Origin: Lysobacter avium
Lineage (GTDB): Bacteria > Pseudomonadota > Gammaproteobacteria > Xanthomonadales > Xanthomonadaceae
NCBI RefSeq assembly: GCF_015209745.1
Contig: NZ_CP063657.1
Span: forward strand, 2,790,001-2,854,000
DNA length: 64,000 nt
Direction: 5' to 3'
Shown here: positions 41,037-53,432 of the stretch, piece after piece
Layout: every line of letters starts with the position of its first letter
Position numbering within the stretch: position 1 is the stretch's first letter
The notes under the pieces: generated by a model
The model's input: only the letters and a program-made list of their open reading frames with translations
What the model was told of the DNA's origin: nothing
Databases searched by the model: none
Position numbers and translations under genes: made by a program

Positions 41037-41351
41037 ATGAGCCACCCCGACAAGAAAGCCGATTTCTCCGGCGTCACCAGCAAAGTAGACAGCACCGCCA
41101 ACAGGGCGGACCGGGCTGACTTCTCCGCTGTCAGTTCGCGCGTCGACACCACCGCGGACAAGATCGGCGAGCCGGTGTCCGAGCTGTACACCGTGAAGCC
41201 CGGCGACACGCTCTCGCACATCGCCAAGCATTTCTATGGCAAGGCCAGCGCCTGGAACACGATCTACGACGCCAACCGCGACCAGCTGCACAACCCGGAC
41301 CGGATCCAGCCCGGCCAGGTCCTGCGCGTTCCTGCTCGCGACGACCACTGA
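41037..41351 (+). CDS. LysM-domain protein, 104 aa
   Basis: ATG 41037 with CAGGAGTCC upstream. The N-terminus is polar with a duplicated motif (KADFSGVTSKVDSTANRADR and ADFSAVSSRVDTTADKIG). The C-terminal LysM domain begins YTVKPGDTLSHIAKHFYGKA, then WNTIYDANRDQLHNPDRI and a QPGQVLRVP end. LysM binds peptidoglycan or chitin-like sugars. It lacks a signal peptide, so export may be by another route. It resembles BON-less YgaU-type proteins. Start chosen for the ribosome site. Confidence 0.85.
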   Translation: MSHPDKKADFSGVTSKVDSTANRADRADFSAVSSRVDTTADKIGEPVSELYTVKPGDTLSHIAKHFYGKASAWNTIYDANRDQLHNPDRIQPGQVLRVPARDDH

Positions 41352-41384
41352 AGCGCACTGGCGCCCATCCCCAAGGAGATCCAC

Positions 41385-41867
41385 ATGACCGCACCAACCC
41401 TGCGTTATGCCATCGCGACCGCCCTGGTGGCATCGCTCGCCCTGGCGGGCTGCAAGAAGGACAAGCCTGCTGACACCGCCGTCACCCCGCCGCCGATGAG
41501 CACCCCGGCGCCGACCCAGCCGGCGTCGCCGATGAACAGCGCGGTAAGCATCACGTCGGTGACCTTGGGCACCCAGGCGGGCGCCGACAAGATGATCCAG
41601 ACCTCGACCACGGATTTCACCACCAACGATCCGATCATCGTGTCAGTGTCCACCACCGGGACCAGCGGCAGCACGAACATCCACACGCGGCTGGTCTACG
41701 AGGATGGCCAGGTCGCCGGTGAGGAGTCGCAGTCGATCTCGACCAACGGTATCGAGACCACCAACTTCACCTTTAACAATGCCAACGGCTGGCCGGCCGG
41801 CAACTACACCGCCGAGGTCGCCATCGACAGCGCTGCGCCGCGCAAGACCAGCTTCACGGTGAAGTAA
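41385..41867 (+). CDS. Lipoprotein, 160 aa, Thr/Ser-rich
   Basis: The signal MTAPTLRYAIATALVASLALAGCK has a lipobox (Cys23). A Pro/Thr-rich linker (VTPPPMSTPAPTQPASP) follows, then a small beta domain: NSAVSITSVTLGTQAGADK, DPIIVSVSTTGTSGS, RLVYEDGQVAGEESQS and NYTAEVAIDSAAPRKTSFTVK. The pattern looks like an Ig-like envelope lipoprotein. Function unknown. It follows the LysM gene by 33 bp with AAGGAG before the start. A terminator follows. Confidence 0.82.
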   Translation: MTAPTLRYAIATALVASLALAGCKKDKPADTAVTPPPMSTPAPTQPASPMNSAVSITSVTLGTQAGADKMIQTSTTDFTTNDPIIVSVSTTGTSGSTNIHTRLVYEDGQVAGEESQSISTNGIETTNFTFNNANGWPAGNYTAEVAIDSAAPRKTSFTVK

Positions 41868-41904
41868 TTCCTCGAATCGCCATGGCCGGAGACGGCTGCC
41901 ATCG

Positions 41905-41932
41905 GAAGGGCGCGCCAACTGGTGCGCCCTTC
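41905..41932 (+). terminator. Terminator after the lipoprotein gene
   Basis: GAAGGGCGC (41905-41913) and GCGCCCTTC (41924-41932) form a 9-bp stem around GCCAACTGGT, followed by TGCGTT. It lies 38 bp after the lipoprotein stop codon. Confidence 0.72.
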
Positions 41933-42018
41933 TGCGTTGCAGGGTCTCGCCGGTCACGCTCGACGCCTTCGGGCAACCGTTACCATGGCCCAATCCCTGC
42001 CCGCCGTGACCTTCGCCC

Positions 42019-42744
<726 letters not shown>

Positions 42745-42873
42745 ACGCAGCCGGTCGCGCCTGGTACCGGTAGCCCGCGGCCGGCGAAACCGCCTGCCGC
42801 GCTCCGGGGTCATGCCGGAATCACGTCGCTTTGGCCACACTGGTGGCCACGAAACAACCGACGCGGGATACGC

Positions 42874-45530
<2,657 letters not shown>

Positions 45531-45607
45531 TCGCCCCGCCATCCCAACGGGACCGCACCTGGTTTGCGCTAGGCTGCGGTCTGCCCTGTTCCCACTGGAG
45601 CCGCCCC

Positions 45608-46516
45608 ATGAACCACCGCACCTCTCTCACCCTGCTCGGCTGCGCGCTTGCACCGTTCCTCCTGCTGGGTTGCAGCGGCGAGCCCGCCACCGGCAATCTC
45701 GACAGCGCCGACGCGCAGCGCGCCGACTCGGCGGCGGAAAGCGAGTCGCGTGCAGCGGCGACCGACCAGGCCAGGCTGCGCGACGCGGTCGGCGGTGACT
45801 GGCGTAGTGCGGATGACGTCGCCCGCGATGCCCATCGCCATCCACTGGAGACCCTGCAGTTCTTCGGCCTGCAGCCCGACCAGACGGTGGTGGAAATCAC
45901 CCCCGGTGCGGGTTGGTATGCGCAGATCCTCGCGCCTTACCTGCACCAGGACGGCAACTACGTGGCTGCGGTAGTGGATCCGGCCACGCTCCCCGAGGGC
46001 GGCGGGCGGGACTACCAGCAGAAGGCCAAGGACCAGCTCGAGGCAACTTTCGCCGCGGCGCCGGCGCAGTTCGACCGCGCCAACATGGTCAGCTACGACC
46101 CGACCGCGCCGGTGCTGGGCAGCCCGGGCACCGCGGACCTCGTTGTGACCTTCCGCAACGTGCACAACTGGCGCAAATCCGGTCAGGCGCCGGGCATGTT
46201 CGAGGGCTTCTACAAGGTGCTCAAACCCGGCGGCACCCTGGGCGTGGTCGAGCACCGCGCCGCCGCCGACGTCCCTGATGACGATGGCAGTGGCTATGTC
46301 GGCGAGGCCCAGGTGATCGCACTCGCCGAAGCCGCCGGCTTCACCTTCGAGGAGGCCAGTGAGATCAACGCCAACCCGCGTGACACCCGCGACCACCCCA
46401 ACGGCGTGTGGACGCTGCCGCCGGGCAACAATGTCAGCGAAGGCGACGACCCCGCCAAATACCAGGCCATCGGCGAAAGCGATCGCATGACCCTGCGGTT
46501 CCGCAAACCCGGTTGA
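45608..46516 (+). CDS. Exported class I methyltransferase-like lipoprotein
   Basis: 302 residues. The signal LTLLGCALAPFLLLGCS has a lipobox (Cys22), an unusual place for a SAM-dependent fold. The mature protein has motif I VVEITPGAGWYAQILAPYL near residue 93 (E-x-x-PGxG). It also has DLVVTFRNVHNWRK and the post-motif FYKVLKPGGTLGVVEHR. SAM is absent from the periplasm, so activity there is doubtful. Similar predicted periplasmic methyltransferases exist in proteobacteria without known substrate. Start 45608, with CTGGAG before it. Seven bases before the pseudouridine synthase gene. Confidence 0.82.
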   Translation: MNHRTSLTLLGCALAPFLLLGCSGEPATGNLDSADAQRADSAAESESRAAATDQARLRDAVGGDWRSADDVARDAHRHPLETLQFFGLQPDQTVVEITPGAGWYAQILAPYLHQDGNYVAAVVDPATLPEGGGRDYQQKAKDQLEATFAAAPAQFDRANMVSYDPTAPVLGSPGTADLVVTFRNVHNWRKSGQAPGMFEGFYKVLKPGGTLGVVEHRAAADVPDDDGSGYVGEAQVIALAEAAGFTFEEASEINANPRDTRDHPNGVWTLPPGNNVSEGDDPAKYQAIGESDRMTLRFRKPG

Positions 46517-46523
46517 GCGATCG

Positions 46524-47084
46524 TTGCTGATCGCGTTCAACAAGCCCTTCCGGGTGCTGTGCCAGTTCACTGACAGCGGCCCGGAAGGTCCCGCGCGGGA
46601 GACGCTGGCAGGATTCGGGCTGCCCGCTGCGGTTTATCCGGCCGGTCGCCTGGACTACGACAGCGAAGGGTTACTGCTGCTTACCGACGACGGCCGCCTG
46701 GCTCACCGTCTGACCGATCCGCGCCATAAGGCGCTCAAGACGTATTGGGTGCAGGTGGAGGGGACGCCGGATGAGCAGCAGCTGGCAGCGTTGCGCAACG
46801 GCGTGGAACTCAAGGACGGTCCGACCTTGCCGGCGCATGCGCGGAGCCTCCCCGCACCTTTGCTGTGGCCGCGCGATCCGCCGGTGCGCTTCCGCAAGAC
46901 CGTGGCCGATGCCTGGCTGGAGATCCGGATTCGCGAGGGTCGCAACCGCCAGGTCCGGCGAATGACGGCCGCGGTCGGCCTGCCCACCCTGCGACTGGTG
47001 CGCGTGGCCGTCGGTCCGCATCAATTGGGCGCATTGATGCCGGGACAGTGGCATGATCTGTCTGCGGACCCTCGTCACAGCTGA
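46524..47084 (+). CDS. RluE-like pseudouridine synthase
   Basis: 186 residues from TTG 46524. RsuA/RluE family: LIAFNKPFRVLCQFTD at the start, catalytic Asp in GRLDYDSEGLLLLTDDGRL near residue 46, and the C-terminal GRNRQVRRMTAAVGLPTLRL motif. No S4 domain, as in RluE. It makes pseudouridine in 23S rRNA. The TTG start follows the preceding stop by seven bases; an internal ATG would lose motif residues. The most likely name is rluE, but RsuA-type paralogues cannot be excluded. Confidence 0.88.
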   Translation: MLIAFNKPFRVLCQFTDSGPEGPARETLAGFGLPAAVYPAGRLDYDSEGLLLLTDDGRLAHRLTDPRHKALKTYWVQVEGTPDEQQLAALRNGVELKDGPTLPAHARSLPAPLLWPRDPPVRFRKTVADAWLEIRIREGRNRQVRRMTAAVGLPTLRLVRVAVGPHQLGALMPGQWHDLSADPRHS

Positions 47085-47183
47085 ACCGTTAAGGCGGTTG
47101 CGTGCCGCATTCAGCTTTTCGTGGTTTGCTATTGCGCCAGAGGCAGGCCTTGTCCCGGGGTGGACTTGGCATCAGGAACCGAC

Positions 47184-48296
47184 ATGACACCTACCCAGAC
47201 CAGTCTTGGCAGTATTCTGGTCGTCGACGATCAGTCGGCGAACCGTCGCGTGGTCAGCACCCTGCTCACTCGTGAGGGTTACCACGTGCTGTCGGCCGGG
47301 ACGGGTGAGGAAGCGCTGATCCTGTGCGAGCAGGCCCAGCCGGACCTCATCCTGCTCGACGTCATGATGCCCGGCATGGACGGCTTCGAGGTCATGAATG
47401 CGCTCAAGGAGCGCGGCATGGGCGTACCGGTGGTGTTCGTCACCGCTGCGCACGACCGTGACCTGTTGCTGCGCGCTTTCGACGCCGGCGTCGTGGACTA
47501 CGTCACCAAGCCCTTCCTGCCGGAGGAGTTGATTGCGCGCGTAAACGCGCATGTGGGGCTAAAGCTCACCCGGGACCGGCTGGAGCGTGTCGCCCGCGAG
47601 CGCCAGGAACTGGTCAACCTGGTCGCCCATGATCTGAAGAACCCGCTTTCGAGCGTGCTGTTTGCCAGTGACATCCTGCGCAACGAGGCAGTCCGCCCGG
47701 AGCGGATCCCGCGTTATCTGGACATGATCTACGAAAGTGCCAACGACGCGATCGGCTATATCCGCCATTACCTCGAAACCCAGGCCGGTGCTTCGCGCGA
47801 AAAATGCGAAGGCTCCGACTGCGCCGACCTGTGCGACACGCTGGAGTGGCTGGCAAACCGTTATGAGTACCAGCTCGATGCGCAGGGAATCACACTGACG
47901 GTGACCTCGCCGCCGGTGGGAACCAAGGTCGCCATCGACGACCGTGTGCTGCGCCAGGTCGCGGAGAACCTGGTGAGCAATGCCATGAAATACGCACCCA
48001 ACGGCGAGTTGTTGCTGTCAGGACGCCCTGGAGCTCCCGGCTTCTGGCAGCTGGTCGCCGCGGACCGTGGACCGGGAATTCCGGCCCACCAGCAGCGCGA
48101 ACTGTTCAAGCCGTTCAGCCGCCTCGGCACGGCCGAAGATGACGGCGTCTCCAGCGGTCTGGGCCTGTCGCTGGCCAAGCAGATCATCTCCAACGCCGGT
48201 GGTCAGCTCTGGTATGAGGACCGCGATGGGGGTGGGTCGGTCTTCGTGATCGAGTTGCCGGCGGCGGTAAGCGCGCCGACACCCGTGCCCGCCTGA
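47184..48296 (+). CDS. Hybrid response regulator/sensor histidine kinase
   Basis: 370 residues from ATG 47184. An N-terminal receiver has Asp59 in LILLDVMMPGMDG. A histidine-kinase core follows, with His149 in LVAHDLKNPLSS. The ATP-binding domain contains NLVSNAMKYAPNG (N box), DRGPGIP (G1) and SSGLGLSLAKQI (G2). No membrane segment, so it is cytoplasmic. Receiver-first fusions often accept phosphate from another kinase. Unlinked to an output regulator. The start is preferred over an in-frame GTG-like start at 47121 for its AGGAAC site. Confidence 0.9.
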   Translation: MTPTQTSLGSILVVDDQSANRRVVSTLLTREGYHVLSAGTGEEALILCEQAQPDLILLDVMMPGMDGFEVMNALKERGMGVPVVFVTAAHDRDLLLRAFDAGVVDYVTKPFLPEELIARVNAHVGLKLTRDRLERVARERQELVNLVAHDLKNPLSSVLFASDILRNEAVRPERIPRYLDMIYESANDAIGYIRHYLETQAGASREKCEGSDCADLCDTLEWLANRYEYQLDAQGITLTVTSPPVGTKVAIDDRVLRQVAENLVSNAMKYAPNGELLLSGRPGAPGFWQLVAADRGPGIPAHQQRELFKPFSRLGTAEDDGVSSGLGLSLAKQIISNAGGQLWYEDRDGGGSVFVIELPAAVSAPTPVPA

Positions 48297-48380
48297 TCCC
48301 CACGCAGGACCGCGCCACGTAGAGCCGCCCCACGCGAAATCGCGCGGAGCTGGCCCCCACAACGGCCAGGCAGGCTGGTT

Positions 48381-48824
48381 TCAGGCAACGCCGGGGCTGA
48401 TGCTGCCGGTATCGTCGCGTTTCTCGCTGTGCCGTTCCGAGATCGGCTCATCGGCCACCGCAGTGACATCAACGCGGCGCGAGCGGCCTTCAATGAGGCC
48501 ACGTTCCGCCTTCTGCGCACGGCGGTGGGCGGCGTACCAGAGCAGGCCGGCACCGGCGAGCGCCGCGACCGCGATGGTCGGGTTGCGGCGGACGAACACG
48601 GTCGCAGTGCGGCCGGCGGTCTTCATCGCGCCCAAGGCCACACCGGCCTCAAGCAGGCCGCCCGCGCGCGACGGCAGAGCATTGCGCACGCGCTTGCCCA
48701 CGTTGGACGGCATGGCATCACGGATCCGGTCGCCGACGTTGGACGGTATCGCGTGCCGGATGCGATCGCCGAAATCGTTGGCCAGGTCCATTGCGCGGTC
48801 GGGAAGTCGGTCGAATTTGCTCAT
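48381..48824 (-). CDS. Small protein with one membrane helix, 147 aa
   Basis: ATG 48824. The N-terminal half has a threefold repeat: DRIRHAIPSNVG, DRIRDAMPSNVG, KRVRNALPSRAG. A hydrophobic segment (TIAVAALAGAGLLWYAAH) follows, then a charged C-terminus ERGLIEGRSRRVDVTAV. The repeats suggest self-assembly, with a tail-anchored arrangement in the membrane. Similar proteins are annotated as hypothetical in Lysobacter. It lies convergent to the sensor kinase gene and upstream of no obvious partner. Function unknown. Confidence 0.72.
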   Translation of the reverse strand: MSKFDRLPDRAMDLANDFGDRIRHAIPSNVGDRIRDAMPSNVGKRVRNALPSRAGGLLEAGVALGAMKTAGRTATVFVRRNPTIAVAALAGAGLLWYAAHRRAQKAERGLIEGRSRRVDVTAVADEPISERHSEKRDDTGSISPGVA

Positions 48825-48913
48825 TGGGGACGCCTGGAAGTGGGGGAGATCCCGAGTGTCGGCGAGCGACCGTCGAAACCACGTGATACCCGGCAGAGCG
48901 GGCCGAATGCGGT

Positions 48914-51418
48914 TCAGGTCCCGCGTGGCTTGGCGCGGTGGGTAGCCGTCGCGCTCCAGGGATCTTCGGGCCAGGGATGGCGGGGGTAACGCCCCTTCAT
49001 CTCCTTGCGGACCTCCGGGTAGGTGCGCTCCCAGAATCCGCGCAGGTCGCCGGTGACCTGCAGTGGCCGGCCACCCGGCGAGAGCAGGTGCAGGGTCAGC
49101 GGCACGCGGCCGTTGGCGATGGCCGGGGTGTCGGCGAGTCCGAACAACTCCTGCAGCTTGACCGCGAGGACCGGCGGCACCGGCTCGCCCGCGGCATCGT
49201 CGAAGGCGTAGTGGATGGGCCGTTGCAGGCCGGACGGCACCGCGATGCACGCCGGTGCCACCTCGTCGATGCGGCTGCGCTGCGACCAGGACACGAGACT
49301 CCTGAGCGCGTTGGCAAGCTCGTCTTCGCTGAGCGCGTCCAGCCGGCTCTTGCCAGTCAGGGCCGGCAGCAGCCAGGTGTCGATACCGGCCAGCAGCGCC
49401 TCATCGCTCAGGTCGGGAAGCTCCAGCTCCGGGCACCACACGCGCAGGCAACGAACCCGCGCGCGCCACTGGCGGAGCGCTTCGGTCCACGGCAGCGCGT
49501 CGAGTCCGAGTTGGCGCACCGCGTCGGCCAGCGCAGCCGCGTACTGGGAACGGTCCGGGTTCGCCAGTGGCCGGCTGTCGAGCACGATGCGATCAAAGCG
49601 ACGCTCGCGCACCGCGCTGATCCGGCGCGCCGCGTCGTCCCAGAACACCCGCTCGGTTTCCTCGAAATGCGTCGCCCAGTCACGCTCCAGGCGCTGCGGG
49701 TCCAGCGGTACACCGCGCAGCACCCGCGCATCGCGGCCCTCATCGCGCAGCTCGGCGATCACCAGCCAAGGCTCGCCGAACAACACGCTGTCGTCCATCA
49801 GCCGCGCGCTGCGCCCGTTGGCCAGCTGGTAACGCCACGGATCGGTCGGATGCTGGTGGGCGATGCGATCCGGCCAGGCGTGGGCCAAGAGGTCGCCAAG
49901 CAGATGCGTGGGAACGTCCGCTGGCGGCTTGGCGTTGCAGCGCAGACGTCGACGCCATTGCCGGGCGACCTGGTCGATGGCGGCCAGCGCGCTGCGCGAG
50001 GCGTCAGCGCCGAGGCGATGGCGGCGGAATGCCGACAGCGCCTGCCAGCGGTCCGCCAGTGCATCGCTGCGCGAGCGCAGCGGATCGCGCGACTCCAGCA
50101 GCGCGGCGAGGTCGCAGGCGAGGGCGCGCTCCTTGTCATCGGCGGCCGCCAGCAGCATCGCCGCAAGGCGCGGATGGGTGCCGAGTTGCAGCATCCGGCG
50201 ACCGTCGGCCGTGATGGTCGCACCGTCCAGCGCGCCGAGCGTCTGCAGCAGGTCGCGGGCTGACGCCAGCGCGCCTGCGGGCGGCGGATCCGGAAAGCGC
50301 AGGTCCGGATCGCCCCACGCCGCCAGTTCCAGTGCCAGCCCGGCCAGCTCGACCTGGCCGATCTCGGCGCGGCGCTGCGGCTCGAGGCGCTGCGACTGCG
50401 GCCACAGCCGGTAGGCCCAGCCGGACGCCACCCGCCCCGCCCGGCCGGCGCGCTGGTCGGCAGACGCCTGCGAGACCAGCACCACGTCCAGGCGTGGGAA
50501 GCCGCTGTTGGGATCGAACCGGGGCTCGCGGGCCAGGCCCGAATCGATGACGACGCGCACCCCGGGCAGGGTCACGCTGGACTCGGCGACGTTGGTGGCC
50601 AGCACCACCCGCCGCCGCGCGCCCGCATCGGGTTGCAACACGCGCGCCTGCTCCTCCACCGGCAACTCGCCGTGCAGCGCGAGCACGTCGACGCCTGAAT
50701 CGCCAATTTGCCCGTCCAGCAGCTGGCGCACCCGCGCGATCTCGCGCTGGCCGGGCAGGAACACCAGCAGATCGCCGGGATGCGACGCCAGCGTGCGGGC
50801 GACCGCGCGGGCGACCTGATGCTCAAGGCGCTCCTCGCGGCGAGCGGGAAAATGGCCGATTTCCACCGGGAAGCTGCGCCCCGCACTGGAAAGCCGCGGG
50901 GCGTCGAGGAATCCCGCCAGCCGCTCCCCGTCCAGCGTGGCGGACATGACCACGATGCGCAGGTCCTCGCGCAGTGCCGATTGCACATCCAGCACCAGCG
51001 CCAGGCCGAGGTCGGCCGCCAGGTGGCGTTCGTGGAACTCATCGAAGATCACCCCGCCCACGCCCTCCAGGCCCGGATCGTCCTGGACCATGCGGGTCAG
51101 GATGCCCTCGGTGACGACCTCGATCCGGGTGTCCGCGGAGACCTGGTTGTCGAAGCGGATCCGGTAGCCGACCGTGGCGCCGACGGCCTCGCCGCGTTGC
51201 GCTGCCATGAACCGTGCCGCGGCGCGCGCGGCGACCCGGCGCGGTTCCAGCATGATGATCCGTCGTCCCTGCAGCCACGGCTCATCCAGCAGCGCCGGCG
51301 GCACCCGGGTGGTCTTGCCGGCGCCGGGGGGCGCTTCCAGCACGAGGCGCGTGCGCGCAGACAGGCTCTGGCGGATCTGCGGCAGCAGCTCGTCGATGGG
51401 GAATTCGGTAAGACTCAT
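48914..51418 (-). CDS. hrpB: ATP-dependent helicase HrpB
   Basis: 834 residues, DEAH-box. Motif I is APPGAGKTT near residue 29, motif II is DEFHER (DExH variant), and SATLDGERLAGF is motif III. The C-terminal HrpB-specific domain ends in WEDPWSATATHRAKPRGT-like basic residues. DEAH RNA helicase with unclear role in mRNA decay or stress in proteobacteria. ATG 51418. The gene is complete and of normal length. No operon with neighbours on this strand. Confidence 0.95.
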   Translation of the reverse strand: MSLTEFPIDELLPQIRQSLSARTRLVLEAPPGAGKTTRVPPALLDEPWLQGRRIIMLEPRRVAARAAARFMAAQRGEAVGATVGYRIRFDNQVSADTRIEVVTEGILTRMVQDDPGLEGVGGVIFDEFHERHLAADLGLALVLDVQSALREDLRIVVMSATLDGERLAGFLDAPRLSSAGRSFPVEIGHFPARREERLEHQVARAVARTLASHPGDLLVFLPGQREIARVRQLLDGQIGDSGVDVLALHGELPVEEQARVLQPDAGARRRVVLATNVAESSVTLPGVRVVIDSGLAREPRFDPNSGFPRLDVVLVSQASADQRAGRAGRVASGWAYRLWPQSQRLEPQRRAEIGQVELAGLALELAAWGDPDLRFPDPPPAGALASARDLLQTLGALDGATITADGRRMLQLGTHPRLAAMLLAAADDKERALACDLAALLESRDPLRSRSDALADRWQALSAFRRHRLGADASRSALAAIDQVARQWRRRLRCNAKPPADVPTHLLGDLLAHAWPDRIAHQHPTDPWRYQLANGRSARLMDDSVLFGEPWLVIAELRDEGRDARVLRGVPLDPQRLERDWATHFEETERVFWDDAARRISAVRERRFDRIVLDSRPLANPDRSQYAAALADAVRQLGLDALPWTEALRQWRARVRCLRVWCPELELPDLSDEALLAGIDTWLLPALTGKSRLDALSEDELANALRSLVSWSQRSRIDEVAPACIAVPSGLQRPIHYAFDDAAGEPVPPVLAVKLQELFGLADTPAIANGRVPLTLHLLSPGGRPLQVTGDLRGFWERTYPEVRKEMKGRYPRHPWPEDPWSATATHRAKPRGT

Positions 51419-51486
51419 GTGGGGACAAGGATATGGGGGCGGGCGCGGGGCGCTTGGAGGTGAAACTCGTTGTATGGAGTTGCGGG

Positions 51487-51527
51487 GGAGCGCCTGTCGG
51501 GTGGGGTGGAGCGCCTGTCGGGTGGGG
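51487..51527. repeat. 21-bp tandem repeat
   Basis: The unit at 51487-51507 begins GGAGCGCCTGTCGGGTG and is repeated at 51508-51527 with only the last base lost. It lies in the non-coding gap between hrpB and tatD, beside the larger inverted repeat. Confidence 0.75.
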
Positions 51528-51548
51528 CGTGGCCTGCAGACCTTCCGG

Positions 51549-51763
51549 GCGAATGTCCCCCGGCCTCCACCTGCGGCGGAGGCCTCCTCCTTTATTTCGC
51601 CCGCAAGGCCTGCAGGCCGCGCCGATCTGCCAGCTCGTACGGGGACAACCTAGCAGCAGAGTTTGCCGCCAATGACGCCACCACACTGCAGCGAAGGGGT
51701 GAATGTCCTTGGGTGCGAAATAAAGGCGGAGGCACCGGCCAAACCGGTGCCGGAGGACATTCG
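51549..51763. repeat. Inverted pair of hairpin repeats
   Basis: The unit at 51549-51608 and its reverse complement at 51706-51763 share GCGAATGTCC, an inner hairpin, and CTTTATTTCGC followed by CAAGG. The outer 27 bp (51582-51608 against 51706-51732) differ at three positions. The second unit has a stem GGCACCGG/CCGGTGCC. This may be a dispersed genomic repeat family or a two-way terminator. The whole 394-bp gap 51419-51812 holds no gene. Confidence 0.65.
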
Positions 51764-51812
51764 CACACAAGGACATTCGCCCCGCGCGGCCCCAGCCACC
51801 TAGACTGTTGCA

Positions 51813-52652
51813 ATGAATCTGATCGATATCGGCGCCAACCTCACCCACGACTCCTTCGACCACGACCGCGACGCGGTGATGCAGCGCGCCCGCGACGCCG
51901 GGGTGGTGCAGATGGTGGTCACCGGTGCGAGCCGGGAGCACTCGCCGCAGGCGCTGGCCCTGGCGCGCGCGCATCCGGGCGAGCTGTTCGCCACCGCGGG
52001 CGTGCATCCCCACCATGCGAGCGAGTACACCGCCGAGTGCGATGCCGAGATGCGCGCCCTGCAGCAGCATCCCGAAGTGGTCGCGGTGGGCGAATGCGGG
52101 CTGGACTACTTCCGCGACTTCTCGCCGCGCCCGGCACAGCGCCGCGCATTCGAGATGCAGTTGCAGATTGCCGCCGATTTCGCGGTCGATGGCGTGGGCA
52201 AGCCGCTGTTTCTGCACCAGCGCGACGCGCATGCGGACTTCATAGGCGTGATGGGCGAGTTCGATGGGCGCCTGGGCCCGGTGGTCGTGCACTGCTTCAC
52301 CGGCAGCCGCGAGGAACTGTTCGACTACCTGGACCGCGACTGGCACGTGGGCATCACCGGCTGGCTGTGCGACGAGCGCCGCGGCCTGCACCTGCGCGAA
52401 CTGGTCAAGAACATCCCGGCCAACCGGCTGATGATCGAGACCGACTCGCCCTACCTGCTGCCGCGCACGGTCAAGCCGGCGCCGAGCCACCGCCGCAACG
52501 AGCCGATGTACCTGGCCCACATCGTCGAAGAGTTGGCCCGCGACCGCGGCGAGGACGTCGCGGTCACCGCCGCGAACAGCACCCGCACCGCTCGGGAATT
52601 TTTCCGCCTGCCCGAGCCTGCCGCAAGTACGCTCGCCGACGCCGCCGGCTGA
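51813..52652 (+). CDS. tatD: TatD-family metal-dependent deoxyribonuclease
   Basis: 279 residues. TatD signature: GVHPHHASE (metal His pair) near residue 68, AVGECGLDYFRDFSP near 92, HQRDAHADF, VVHCFTGS, and ETDSPYLLPRTVKP near 213. It is a 3'-exonuclease for DNA/RNA repair and DNA fragmentation, and not part of Tat export. ATG 51813 has no strong ribosome site within view, but the start is supported by the standard N-terminus NLIDIGANLTHDSF. It is convergent with the ABC permease. Confidence 0.92.
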   Translation: MNLIDIGANLTHDSFDHDRDAVMQRARDAGVVQMVVTGASREHSPQALALARAHPGELFATAGVHPHHASEYTAECDAEMRALQQHPEVVAVGECGLDYFRDFSPRPAQRRAFEMQLQIAADFAVDGVGKPLFLHQRDAHADFIGVMGEFDGRLGPVVVHCFTGSREELFDYLDRDWHVGITGWLCDERRGLHLRELVKNIPANRLMIETDSPYLLPRTVKPAPSHRRNEPMYLAHIVEELARDRGEDVAVTAANSTRTAREFFRLPEPAASTLADAAG

Positions 52653-52661
52653 GCCGAACCC

Positions 52662-53432
52662 TCAGCTGCGCAGCCCGATCCCGCGCTTGAGCAGCCACAG
52701 GCTGAGCGTGGTCAGCACCACCACGAACACCAGCATCAGCGCGTAGGCGATCCACAGCGGCACGTCGCTGACACCCAGCAGGCCGTAGCGGAACGCGTTG
52801 ACCATGTAGAAGATCGGGTTGGCGTGGGTCGCCGTCTCCGCCCAGCCGGGCAGCAGCTTGACCGAATAGAACACGCCGCCCAGATACGTCAGCGGGGTCA
52901 GGATGAAGGTCGGCACGATGGCCACGTCATCGAACTTGGTGGCGAACATCGCGTTGACGAAGCCCGCCAACGCAAAGATGGTCGAGCCCAGCAAAACCGT
53001 GGTCAGCGTCACCAGCGGATGCGGGATCCTGACATCGGTGAACAGGGTCGCGATCAGCAGCACGATCGCGCCCACCGCCACGCCGCGCACCACCGCGCCA
53101 CTGACGTAGCCGGCCAGGATCACCCAGTCGGGCATCGGGCTGACGAGCAACTCCTCGACGAAACGGCTGAACTTGGCGCCGAAGAAACTGGAGGCGATGT
53201 TGCCGTAGCTGTTCTGGATCACACTCATCATCACCAGCCCGGGGACGATGAAATCCATGTAGCCGATGCCGTCCATGGTCCCGATCCGCGAGCCGATCAG
53301 GCCGCCGAAGATCAGGAAGTACAGGGTCATGGTGATCGCCGGCGGGACCAGGGTCTGCGCCCAGATGCGCAGGATGCGGTGGATCTCGCGGCGCGAGACC
53401 GTCCACAGCGCGACCAGGTTGGGGTGGCTCAT
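52662..53432 (-). CDS. ABC-2 type transport permease (YadH-like)
   Basis: 256 residues from ATG 53432. Six membrane helices: FLIFGGLIGSRIG, FIVPGLVMMSVIQNSYGNI, then GYVSGAVVRGVAVGAIVLL, and later TVLLGSTIFALAGFVNAMF and MLVFVVVLTTLSLWLLK. The conserved ABC-2 motif LPGWAETATHANPIFYMVNA follows. It starts inside the upstream ATPase by a four-base overlap. The pair is the YadG/YadH type, exporting unknown lipophilic compounds. An open frame continues upstream through the ATPase, but it is non-coding there. Confidence 0.9.
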   Translation of the reverse strand: MSHPNLVALWTVSRREIHRILRIWAQTLVPPAITMTLYFLIFGGLIGSRIGTMDGIGYMDFIVPGLVMMSVIQNSYGNIASSFFGAKFSRFVEELLVSPMPDWVILAGYVSGAVVRGVAVGAIVLLIATLFTDVRIPHPLVTLTTVLLGSTIFALAGFVNAMFATKFDDVAIVPTFILTPLTYLGGVFYSVKLLPGWAETATHANPIFYMVNAFRYGLLGVSDVPLWIAYALMLVFVVVLTTLSLWLLKRGIGLRS

